Assembly (NCBI GenBank): GCA_947579605.1
Contig: OX388314.1
Coordinates: 20,705,982 to 20,769,981, forward strand
Direction of reading: 5' to 3'
DNA length: 64,000 bases
Source of the DNA: Athripsodes cinereus
Taxonomy: Eukaryota; Arthropoda; Insecta; Trichoptera; Leptoceridae
Of the stretch, positions 32,588 through 43,630 are shown piece after piece. The position numbers were made by a program, and so were the translations under genes. The notes under the pieces are model-generated. The model had not been told where the DNA came from, searched no databases, and was given only the letters and a program-made list of their open reading frames with translations. The stretch's first letter is position 1, and each line of letters starts with the position of its first letter.

Positions 32588-33547
32588 ACAGTCGCCGAGT
32601 GATCACTCGACGACGCTCCGATCGTTCACGAAGCCGGAGCGAGTCACCCGACGACTCGCACTGTCGCGTTCAGGCATGTTGTCGGGTGACAACCGAACAA
32701 CCGAGATCATAGCAGGGCTGGGTTCACGATAGCATGAATATCGCTCGACGTCGAGTGACCTGAGCGACCATGAAGTTGCAGTGAGTGGCGAATGTCACCC
32801 CGGATATCGTGAACAACTTTGAGCGTTTTATGATCCAAATGTCATTGTAATGGCGCCATTTTCGCAAGATTCATTCGCGATCTGAAAAATCTGCACTAAC
32901 TATTTTAATTTCTCTTCCATTTCACTTCTTTAACTAAAAAAATATGATTTTCTATGTTGAAAAATTGTATACGACAAGAATACACCATAATTACGATTAA
33001 CTTCGCAATTGTTTTGACAGCCATCATCACTCAAACGTCAAGTTAATCACCCTGGGCAGCGTTCATAGAGTCGTCGAGTGATCACTCGACGACGCTCCAG
33101 CCGTTCACGCGCCCGGAGCGAGTCACCCGACGACTCGCACTTTCGCGTTCAGGATGTCGTCGGGCGTACAACCGAACAACCGAATTCATAGCAGGGTGAT
33201 TATCGCTCTGACAGTTAACTTGACGTTTGAGTGATGATGGCTGTCAAAACAATTGCGAAGTTAATCGTAATTATGGTGTATTCTTGTCGTATACAATTTT
33301 TCAACATAGAAAATCATATTTTTTTAGTTAAAGAAGTGAAATGGAAGAAAATTAAAATAGTTAGTGCAGATTTTTCAGATCGCGAATGAATCTTGCGAAA
33401 ATGGCGCCATTACAATGACATTTGGATCATAAAACGCTCAAAGTTGTTCACGATATCCGGGGTGACATTCGCCACTCACTGCAACTTCATGGTCGCTCAG
33501 GTCACTCGACGTCGAGCGATATTCATGCTATCGTGAACCCAGCCCTG
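32575..33547. repeat. Composite of direct and inverted repeats
   Basis: Order: a 138-bp unit (32575-32712), inverted arm (32713-33054), the 138-bp unit again (33054-33191), then the complementary arm (33192-33547). The arms are about 340-356 bp and nearly perfect. The 138-bp unit contains a 24-bp perfect palindrome (33070-33093 in the second copy). No coding potential. It could fold into one very long hairpin. Confidence 0.85.
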
Positions 33548-34704
33548 GAGCGATGCCGGACTATCGGGCATTCAGGACAGTTAGTCATGGGTAACAGATC
33601 ACTTTGAGGCGACCCGACCCGTTCGGGTCCACTGATAGCAGTGAGCCGAACATATGATTCGGGTCACGGGTCTTTCCGGTTACAACCCAGATCTTTGTCT
33701 TTAGCTCGGACCCGTTTCCGCTGTAGGTACATACACGGGTCACGGGTCTTTCCGGTTGCAGCATGTATACCTGTGTCCAAAGAGAATATAATACTACGTA
33801 ATAAGAGACGCAACTCCATACAAACAAAATTGACAGAAAAAATGTATGGAAGATCCGACTTAAAGGTACCAATATTGGGATTCGAAATTCATTATGATTA
33901 TATTGGTATTCTGGGGGAACTATACACTGCCATCTATTGAGACTGCAGTGTAATAGTTTGTAATAAAAGCTTTCCAGAATAACCACAGATGGCACATAAT
34001 ATGTGTATATTATAGGTAGGTACTACTTTTCAAATCATAATTTTTTTTTCTTGATAAAATGAAACAATACTTTTTGAAAATTGATTTATTACAGTATAAG
34101 AAACATATATTAAGTATAACATTTAAGAACAAATTGCATTATTATAGTTATAATACTGAACATAATTTAATACAGGCAAACAGGCACAAATCACTTGTCA
34201 AGCGGAATGCCTTAATAAAAATATATTACAACTTTAGTAAAAGGCAAGAGTTATATTACAACTGTCAATATTAAATAAATTAAGAGTTCTTTGAATATAG
34301 CAGAATATGAATTCATTTTTATATTTGGCAGCTGACTCTCATCTTAAATTGTTCATACAAGGATATTATATCCAATTCTGAATCTTAGTCGCACTAACTA
34401 AACCAACTTTTACAGCTCAAATGCTGTCAAAATGAACTATTTCCTTATACAAAGTTAGTGCAACTGTTGAATCAACAATAATTATATTTTTATTTATAGT
34501 ATTTTTATGGTGGCAACACCTCATACATTTGCAGTGTAGTACTGTATGTTGTATTTCCTCTTCCCTATAAATCGTCGAATAAAGAAGTACTGTTCAAAAT
34601 CACTCCCAGAGTTCTAAATTAAATAAAAGATAATTTTTTCCCCATCCCCACATCTGGAGTTCAACAGAAACTAAGATTCAGAATTGGCATACTGTATTAA
34701 AAAT

Positions 34705-34930
34705 ATGTATGTCTGATGATAGATGGACGAAGAAAGTGCTGGACTGGAGGCCTAGAACAGGACGCAGAAGCGTGGGTAGGCCCCAAACAAGATGGTCCGA
34801 CGATATTAAAAGAGTGGCGGGCCTGCACTGGAGGAGAGTTGCGTCCAACAGAAATTTATGGAAGTCCAAGAGGGAGGCCTTTGTTCAATACTGGACACAA
34901 GAAGAAGGCTGAGTAAGTAAGTAAGTAAGT
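34705..34930 (+). pseudogene. 3' end of an RTE-type LINE
   Basis: The frame from 34709 reads GRRSVGRPQTRWSDDIKRVA followed by a W-rich tail with KREAFVQYW, the characteristic end of RTE-class ORF2 proteins common in moths. It stops at a TGA and runs into (TAAG)n at 34913-34930, the usual RTE microsatellite tail. Only this fragment is present. Confidence 0.8.
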
Positions 34931-36006
34931 ATTAAAAATATACAAAAACACAAGTAACATAGGCGACACGCCGCATTAGGACAGTAACATTTTGAAACGT
35001 GTTCCTACAACTCGACAAAGCAACATAATCTTCAAATTTGATGAAGAATAATATACAAATCAGGATCAATAAGGATGGCAGTTATTCCTCATATCTAAAC
35101 AAATACACATAGATGAATGGCGCATCAGAGTATTGAGATGCAATTTCTTAGAGTATTATCGGACAGATGTTCACAGTGGCTGACGATCTGAAAACAAAAA
35201 AATACAATGAAAATCTACACACAAAACAAACTACTTTTGTGAAATTACAATGACTTTAGATGTTAAATATTCACCATTTTGAAACGTGTTCCTACGACTC
35301 TACAAAGCAACATAATCTTCAAATTTGATGAAGAATAATATACAAATCAGGATCAATAAGGATGGCAGTTATTCCTCATATCTAAACACATACACATAGA
35401 TGAATGGCGCATCAGAGTATTGAGATGCAATTTCTTAGAGTATTATCGGACAGATGTTCACAGTGGCTGACGATCTGAAAACAAAAAAATACAATGAAAA
35501 TCTACACACAAAACAAACTACTTTTGTGAAATTACAATGACTTTAGATGTTAAATATTCACCATTTTGAAACGTGTTCCTACGACTCTACAAAGCAACAT
35601 AATCTTCAAATTTGATGATGAATAATATACAAATCAGGATCAATAAGGATGTCAGTTATTCCTCATATCTAAACACATACACATAGATGAATGGCGCATC
35701 AGAGTATTGAGATGCAATTTCTTAGAGTATTATCGGACAGATGTTCACAGTGGCTGACGATCTGAAAACAAAAAAATACAATGAAAATCTACACACAAAA
35801 CAAACTACTTTTGTGAAATCACAATGACTTTAGATGTTAAATATTCACCATTTTGAAACGTGTTCCTACGACTCTATAAAGCAACATAATCTTCAAATTT
35901 GATGATGAATAATATACAAATCAGGATCAATAAGGATGGCAGTTATTCCTCATATCTAAACACATACACATAGATGAATGGCGCATCAGAGTATTGAGAT
36001 GCAATA

Positions 36007-36257
36007 TCAGTTATTTTAGAAGGATTAACTATGTAACAGTTACGAGATATTTTGAATGTTTTTTACGTATTCTACAATGCACATCCGTTACTTGATTATT
36101 AAAATCGCGATCGATTTCGGTAAACCTTTACCATTGACGAGCGAGATAATACTATTATCTCGCTCGTCAATGGTAAAGGTTTACCGAAATCGATCGCGAT
36201 TTTAATCATCAAGTAACGGATGTGCATTGTAGAATACGTAAAAAACATTCAAAATAT
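36007..36257. repeat. Palindromic insertion in the satellite, copy 1
   Basis: Bases 36047-36257 form a 211-bp palindrome centred at 36152 with one mismatch. TATTGAGATGCAAT stands on both sides of the inserted block (35993-36006 and about 36255-36268), like a 14-bp target duplication. Confidence 0.9.
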
Positions 36258-38277
36258 TGAGATGCAATTTCTTAGAGTATTATCGGACAGATGTTCACAG
36301 TGGCTGACGATCTGAAAACAAAAAAATACAATGAAAATCTACACACAAAACAAACTATTTTTGTGAAATTACGATGACTTTAGATGTTAAATATTCACCA
36401 TTTTGAAACGTGTTCCTACGACTCGACAAAGCAACATAATGTTCAAATTTGATGAAGAATAATATACAAATCAGGATCAATAAGGATGGCAGTTATTCCT
36501 CATATCTAAACACATACACATAGATGAATGGCGCATCAGAGTATTGAGATGCAATTTCTTAGAGTATTATCGGACAGATGTTCACAGTGGCTGACGATCT
36601 GAAAACAAAAAAATACAATGAAAATCTACACACAAAACAAACTACTTTTGTGAAATTACAATGACTTTAGATGTTAAATATTCACCATTTTGAAACGTGT
36701 TCCTACGACTCGACAAAGCAACATAATCTTCAATTTGATGAAGAATAATATACAAATCAGGATCAATAAGGATGGCAGTTATTCCTCATATCTAAAAAAA
36801 TTCACATAGATGAATGGCGCATCAGAGTATTGAGATGCAATTTCTTAGAGTATTATCGGACAGATGTTCACAGTGGCTGACGATCTGAAAACAAAAAAAT
36901 ACAATGAAAATCTACACACACAACAAACTACTTTTGTGAAATTACAATGACTTTAGATGTTAAATATTCACCATTTTGAAACGTGTTCCTACGACTCGAC
37001 AAAGCAACATAATATTCAAATTTGATGAAGAATAATATACAAATCAGAATCAATAAGGATGGCAGTTATTCCTCATATCTAAACACATACACATAGATGA
37101 ATGGCGCATCAGAGTATTGAGATGCAATTTCTTAGAGTATTATCGGACAGATGTTCACAGTGGCTGATGATCTGAAAACAAAAAAATACAATGAAAATCT
37201 ACACACAAAACAAACTACTTTTGTGAAATTACAATGACTTTAGATGGTAAATATTCACCATTTTGAAACGTGTTCCTACGACTCGACAAAGCAACATAAT
37301 GTTCAAATTTGATGAAGAATAATATACAAATCAGGATCAATAAGGATAGCAGTTATTCCTCATATCTAAACACATACACATAGATGAATGGCGCATCAGA
37401 GTATTGAGATGCAATTTCTTAGAGTATTATCGGACAGATGTTCACAGTGGCTGACGATCTGAAAACAAAAAAATACAATGAAAATCTACACACAAAACAA
37501 ACTACTTTTGTGAAATTACAATGACTTTAGATGTTAAATATTCACCATTTTGAAACGTGTTCCTACGACTCGACAAAGCAACATAATGTTCAAATTTGAT
37601 GAAGAATAATATACAAATCAGGATCAATAAGGATGGCAGTTATTCCTCATATCTAAACACATACACATAGATGAATGGCGCATCAGAGTATTGAGATGCA
37701 ATTTCTTAGAGTATTATCGGACAGATGTTCACAGTGGCTGACGATCTGAAAACAAAAAAATACAATGAAAATCTACACACAAAACAAACTACTTTTGTGA
37801 AATCACAATGACTTTAGATGTTAAATATTCACCATTTTGAAACGTGTTCCTACGACTCGACAAAGCAACATAATGTTCAAATTTGATGAAGAATAATATA
37901 CAAATCAGGATCAATAAGGATGGCAGTTATTCCTCATATCTAAACACATACACATAGATGAATGGCGCATCAGAGTATTGAGATGCAATTTCTTAGAGTA
38001 TTATCGGACAGATGTTCACAGTGGCTGACGATCTGAAAACAAAAAAATACAATGAAAATCTACACACAAAACAAACTACTTTTGTGAAATCACAATGACT
38101 TTAGATGTTAAATATTCACCATTTTGAAACGTGTTCCTACGACTCTATAAAGCAACATAATCTTCAAATTTGATGATGAATAATATACAAATCAGGATCA
38201 ATAAGGATGGCAGTTATTCCTCATATCTAAACACATACACATAGATGAATGGCGCATCAGAGTATTGAGATGCAATA

Positions 38278-38528
38278 TCAGTTATTTTAGAAGGATTAAC
38301 TATGTAACAGTTACGAGATATTTTGAATGTTTTTTACGTATTCTACAATGCACATCCGTTACTTGATTATTAAAATCGCGATCGATTTCGGTAAACCTTT
38401 ACCATTGACGAGCGAGATAATACTATTATCTCGCTCGTCAATGGTAAAGGTTTACCGAAATCGATCGCGATTTTAATCATCAAGTAACGGATGTGCATTG
38501 TAGAATACGTAAAAAACATTCAAAATAT
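38278..38528. repeat. Palindromic insertion in the satellite, copy 2
   Basis: Same palindrome as at 36007, displaced by exactly 2271 bp together with its surrounding monomers, so it was copied by duplication of the block and not by a second insertion. Confidence 0.9.
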
Positions 38529-40475
38529 TGAGATGCAATTTCTTAGAGTATTATCGGACAGATGTTCACAGTGGCTGACGATCTGAAAACAAAAAAATAC
38601 AATGAAAATCTACACACAAAACAAACTATTTTTGTGAAATTACGATGACTTTAGATGTTAAATATTCACCATTTTGAAACGTGTTCCTACGACTCGACAA
38701 AGCAACATAATGTTCAAATTTGATGAAGAATAATATACAAATCAGGATCAATAAGGATGGCAGTTATTCCTCATATCTAAACACATACACATAGATGAAT
38801 GGCGCATCAGAGTATTGAGATGCAATTTCTTAGAGTATTATCGGACAGATGTTCACAGTGGCTGACGATCTGAAAACAAAAAAATACAATGAAAATCTAC
38901 ACACAAAACAAACTACTTTTGTGAAATTACAATGACTTTAGATGTTAAATATTCACCATTTTGAAACGTGTTCCTACGACTCGACAAAGCAACATAATCT
39001 TCAATTTGATGAAGAATAATATACAAATCAGGATCAATAAGGATGGCAGTTATTCCTCATATCTAAAAAAATTCACATAGATGAATGGCGCATCAGAGTA
39101 TTGAGATGCAATTTCTTAGAGTATTATCGGACAGATGTTCACAGTGGCTGACGATCTGAAAACAAAAAAATACAATGAAAATCTACACACACAACAAACT
39201 ACTTTTGTGAAATTACAATGACTTTAGATGTTAAGTATTCACCATTTTGAAACGTGTTCCTACGACTCGACAAAGCAACATAATATTCAAATTTGATGAA
39301 GAATAATATACAAATCAGAATCAATAAGGATGGCAGTTATTCCTCATATCTAAACACATACACATAGATGAATGGCGCATCAGAGTATTGAGATGCAATT
39401 TCTTAGAGTATTATCGGACAGATGTTCACAGTGGCTGACGATCTGAAAACAAAAAAATACAATGAAAATCTACACACAAAACAAACTACTTTTGTGAAAT
39501 TACAATGACTTTAGATGGTAAATATTCACCATTTTGAAACGTGTTCCTACGACTCGACAAAGCAACATAATGTTCAAATTTGATGAAGAATAATATACAA
39601 ATCAGGATCAATAAGGATAGCAGTTATTCCTCATATCTAAACACATACACATAGATGAATGGCGCATCAGAGTATTGAGATGCAATTTCTTAGAGTATTA
39701 TCGGACAGATGTTCACAGTGGCTGACGATCTGAAAACAAAAAAATACAATGAAAATCTACACACAAAACAAACTACTTTTGTGAAATTACAATGACTTTA
39801 GATGTTAAATATTCACCATTTTGAAACGTGTTCCTACGACTCGACAAAGCAACATAATGTTCAAATTTGATGAAGAATAATATACAAATCAGGATCAATA
39901 AGGATGGCAGTTATTCCTCATATCTAAACACATACACATAGATGAATGGCGCATCAGAGTATTGAGATGCAATTTCTTAGAGTATTATCGGACAGATGTT
40001 CACAGTGGCTGACGATCTGAAAACAAAAAAATACAATGAAAATCTACACACACAACAAAAGAAAGAAAAATAAAAATAAAATAAATAAAAATAAGACAAT
40101 AAACAGCCTCCACCTTTTACATTGACAATTGACTTGGAAATATATAATTTTACTCAAGCAAGGCAAGTCTAACATTACAAAGTAGTATTTAGATACTCTT
40201 TGATTACAAACGCCTTAAGAACATTTCATCATTATGGGAGAATCAGCCAGTGACCACATTCAGAAGCAGGTTGAAGACATTACCGTTTGCCGGCGCCCTT
40301 GAGACGACCTGAGTGCTGTTAAACGGCGCAGAAGAAGTCATCCATCATCATCATCAAAGTTTTTGTCCACCACACATTTTGAAACAAGTTTTTATTTGGC
40401 AGCACTATGAAGTAAACATTTTGGAGTAAACGATTTACGTATGAATGAGTAAGAAATGATAAAAAAAGTACTTAC

Positions 40476-40558
40476 CGATTTTCATCCAGTGGGAACCGTG
40501 AAAAAAAGTCAGTTACGCTATATTTTTTACATATAAAACATCTTCTTCCACCAGCCAT
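40476..40558 (-). pseudogene. Orphan THAP-like first exon
   Basis: ATG is followed by AGGRRCFICKKYSVTDFF and then FPLDENR up to a GTAAGT donor. C-x2-C near the start, spacing, and FPLDENR match the beginning of THAP zinc fingers, found in P-type transposases and several host DNA-binding proteins. The second pair of ligands and later exons are not seen nearby. It lies inside the 8.2-kb transposon, so it may be the start of its lost transposase. Confidence 0.5.
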
Positions 40559-41778
40559 TTTAAATATATATTATTCCTTTGATATATACTGGTCTACAAA
40601 TAAATAAATGGTAAAGGTGTACTCAATTTACGAATAAACAGAGTTTTAACCGTTTTAACGATTTGCTTACAAACAAAGAGAATATAATACTACGTAATAC
40701 TTACAAAAATATGCTCTCAGAGAACGGCAAACATCGAACAAACGAATGAAAGTAAATGACGCGTATGACGCATGGTTTCTTAAGTTGGCTACACCGTTTC
40801 CGTTAAATTTTTGATATTGTAATGTTGTTCATTCTAGTCGGATAACCCCATATAAAAATTCTTGAATGGTAGTTGCGCCCCACTGCCTGTGTCTACGGGT
40901 CGGATCTGTTTCCGGTGTTGATAGCTTATTGTCTATGATCCACTATGTCTTTCATACGGTATGGAGATTTTTACACTTAATATCTGAACGGAGTACTCAA
41001 TAATTATAAGAATAATAATAATGACATTTATTGGCCATAAAATATTTATTTATTTACATAACAAACAGCTGTATCAGCCTTTACAAATAATACAAATTAA
41101 AAAAAAAAACAGTCAAGAGAAATAATGCATAAACAAAGAAAAACAATATAAATAAAGGAAAAAAAACAACATAGGTACTACCAATTAATTTCAATTAGGA
41201 AAATACTTTTTATTGTGAACTGTGCAAAGGTTTAGTTGAAATAAATAGTGGATAAGCTATTGATTAAAGGTAAACATTTTATATGAAAAAGTATTGGTTT
41301 CATAAAGTGTTTCGCCATGATATTTTTTTGTGAAATATTTTGTGTTTGTGTATTGTAGTATTATTTTGTGAAAAATGTTTTTAGAGACTAGCAAAACTTT
41401 GCGATACTTTCCAGCAATAAAACACCAATATATTATTAGAATACGGATTTGTATGTATGGGAAGCGGCGTGATGGTATGTATGTATGGGTAAGTACAAAC
41501 GGTCATTCTATTCAATTTGTGAACAAAACATACAGAACTTACGTGTCATCCGCTTAAACGGATCCTACATGTCATCGTCTCAAACAGATCTTTCGGGTCA
41601 TCGGGTCCTCACAGATCCAACGGGTCTCCGCTCAAACAGATCATTAGGACCCGTAAGATCCGTAGGTGATCTGTAGACCCGCGGGTCAATTTGGAAGGAC
41701 CCGAACATTTGACTCGGGTCGGATCTGTGTTACACATGACTAAGGACAGTTGGATGTCGGACTAATGGACTTCTACTG

Positions 41779-42942
41779 TATTAAACTATTTTATTATTTA
41801 TTCGGCAATAATTATGAGAAAAATAATGATCGATTTAAATAGTTTACAAATCCGATATAAAATTTTGGCAACAAGGAAATGTCATGCACCATAGAAAAAT
41901 CTGTCAATGTCGCGATTAAGTAAATATTTGTTTTGAGGTTATGTAGAGGGTGATAAGAATGCTGAGGAATAAAACAAATTAAATTGTCTCGATTCCATTA
42001 TTGCAATGGATATCGTGCTCGTGTGTGTTTTATCCGAGTCTTGTGTACGTTTTTAAATAAATATCAACCAATGAATAGTGTATGATTATATCTTTGGTTA
42101 ACATATAAATTTGTAAAATTTTATACACAGAAATGAAATTAATTTGCATTAGAATTAAAAGCACAATCTTGGTAAGCCCACATTTTTTACTACGTTGTTG
42201 GCAAATAGTTTTATAATTTTAGTATAACAATATCAAAACATTTGGCATTACATCAAAAATCAGTGCAATGATATATTAACTTATTGCCAAATTCATACAC
42301 AAATCAATCTGTCTTTTCCAATGCGATGAATTCAGTTATTATAATTGTAACATTTTCTCTGAATTTATTTTTCTTGTATAAAAAAGCCATAGTTTAACTT
42401 TTTGCCAGCCTGAAAATAAGGTACGTTCTTAATTTTGATATAAGTGTTTTCTGTTTAATCATCGTGTAGAGTGATAAAGCTGTTTCTACAACAATTCAAA
42501 ATTTATTTGTATTTGTAATTGAATAAAGAGTATAATTTTTGTGAATTTCCACATATGCTCTGAAAGTATTTTCTATAATTTTTTAACAGGTAGATAAAAC
42601 TTTAAATATTCCAAATTAGTAATACGTTAACTTATCCAACGTAACAAAATTGAAAAAAATACTCTTTGTTAAATGTCAATAAATTAATGATTTATTTAGA
42701 AATTCACAGTTCATTTATTCCACTTATGTAATAGTGTTAGTTTGTATATATACTGCTCGTTTATAATTAAGTTGGTATTTACGTAGAATCCAGTTGAAAT
42801 GATTTTAAGTTTAATATTTGCACTTAGCGCCATGAGAGAAGCAGTGCTCATCACACAGATGTTTGTATATCATAATGTTCATTATCTTATAACATTAGCA
42901 AACAGATAAGTAGTAAAGTAAGTCTTATCTTGTGTTTTTTAG
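41779..42942 (+). other. Upstream region or first intron of the MPV17L2-like gene
   Basis: AT-rich, no coding signal. It ends in the acceptor TGTTTTTTAG at 42933-42942, so an upstream non-coding exon of the next gene should lie here or further left; I cannot place it. Confidence 0.45.
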
Positions 42943-42958
42943 AATTACTCTGCTGGAA

Positions 42959-43630
42959 ATGCAAACAATCAGATCATCATTGGGAACACTATCCAAAGTC
43001 ATAATCAAACACCCTGTCTCTAGGAAGCTGAAATCATTCAGCAAAAAAGCGTTCAGTGATAAGTACCTTCTGTATACAAATGTCACTATTTCCATATCAC
43101 TTTCAGCTACAGGGGACTACCTGGAGCAGAAGTACGAGGTGTATACGGGGGATATTGAGTCCTGGAGTAAGATAAGAACCGCTCACATGGCCTTCTCTGG
43201 AATGACTGTGGGCATTATTTGCCATCACTGGTATAAGTTTTTAGATAAAAGAATGCCAGGGAGAGTGTTAAGTACTGTAATAAAGAAACTGCTATTGGAT
43301 CAGTTCATGTTTTCTCCCATTGTCATAACACTATTCTTTGCCAGCGTGGCTCTATTTGAAGATGTTACCATGGATGAATTTAAGTCAGAATTAAAGCACA
43401 AGTTTTGGAAATTGTATGCTGCTGAATGGGTTGTTTGGCCTCCAGCCCAGATAATAAATTTCTACTTTTTACCTACCAAGTATAGAGTTTTGTATGATAA
43501 TACAATATCACTAGGTTATGATGTATTCACATCACAGGTAAAACATTCAAAGATAGATACAAGTAAAGAGGATAAACCTACCAAAGTGGAAGAAAATAAA
43601 CATAATAATCAAGAGAAACTCGCTTCTTGA
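42959..43630 (+). CDS. MPV17L2: MPV17L2-like membrane protein
   Basis: A 223-residue single-exon CDS, MQTIRSSLGT at its start. I chose the ATG at 42959 because the upstream open frame lies in intron sequence before the acceptor at 42942. Family motifs are in order: ATGDYLEQKYE, GIICHHWYKFLDKRMPGR, VIKKLLLDQFMFSPI, and WVVWPPAQIINFYFLPTKYR near the end. Four hydrophobic segments fit the Mpv17/PMP22 family of inner-membrane proteins. The WP-Q-NF and DQ-SP signatures are closer to Mpv17-like 2, which in vertebrates supports mitochondrial ribosome assembly. The hydrophilic Lys/Glu-rich tail of about 30 residues is longer than usual. AATAAA lies 43 bases past the stop (43673). Confidence 0.85.
   Translation: MQTIRSSLGTLSKVIIKHPVSRKLKSFSKKAFSDKYLLYTNVTISISLSATGDYLEQKYEVYTGDIESWSKIRTAHMAFSGMTVGIICHHWYKFLDKRMPGRVLSTVIKKLLLDQFMFSPIVITLFFASVALFEDVTMDEFKSELKHKFWKLYAAEWVVWPPAQIINFYFLPTKYRVLYDNTISLGYDVFTSQVKHSKIDTSKEDKPTKVEENKHNNQEKLAS

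Larger units (their letters stand above)
34988..40059. repeat. 287-bp satellite array with 2271-bp higher-order repeat
   Basis: The phrase CATTTTGAAACGTGTTCCTA recurs at 34988, 35275, 35562, 35849, 36399, 36686, 36972, 37259, 37546, 37833, 38120, 38670, 38957, 39243, 39530 and 39817. Spacing is 287 bp except where a palindrome intervenes or one base is lost. Private variants recur exactly 2271 bp apart, for example the loss of an A at 36731/39002, GATGGTAAAT, and AGGATAGCAG. This shows a block duplicated as a whole. No ORF of note. Confidence 0.95.
33582..41742. mobile_element. Large DNA transposon with 8-bp target duplication (hAT- or P-like), filled with satellite
   Basis: AGGACAGT stands directly outside both ends (33574-33581 and 41743-41750). 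The ends TAGTCATGGGTAACAGATC and its counterpart (TAGTCATGTGTAACACAGATC read inward) form terminal inverted repeats. Both end regions are crowded with GGGTC and ACAGATC motifs, as in transposase-binding subterminal repeats. Eight-bp duplications occur in hAT and P elements. No full transposase remains; a THAP-like exon at 40476-40558 would favour the P side. The element interrupts the Tigger-like element. Confidence 0.75.
32011..41778. mobile_element. pogo/Tigger-like DNA transposon, host of several insertions
   Basis: CAGTAGAAGTCCGATAATCC at 32011 is mirrored by a right end reading GTCGGACTAATGGACTTCTACTG at 41756-41778, with TA on both sides. This is the usual mark of Tc1/mariner-class pogo/Tigger elements. 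What is left of it is 32011-32574, a few tens of bases at 33548-33581, and 41743-41778. Everything between was inserted later. Confidence 0.78.

Noticed and set aside
34988..40059. Regularly spaced repeats, considered as a CRISPR-like array
   Set aside because: The whole 287-bp unit is repeated with no unique spacers, in a eukaryotic context; it is a satellite.
42932..42958. Upstream extension of the MPV17L2-like ORF
   Set aside because: It begins with GTG in the intron before a clear acceptor; the ATG at 42959 is the natural start.
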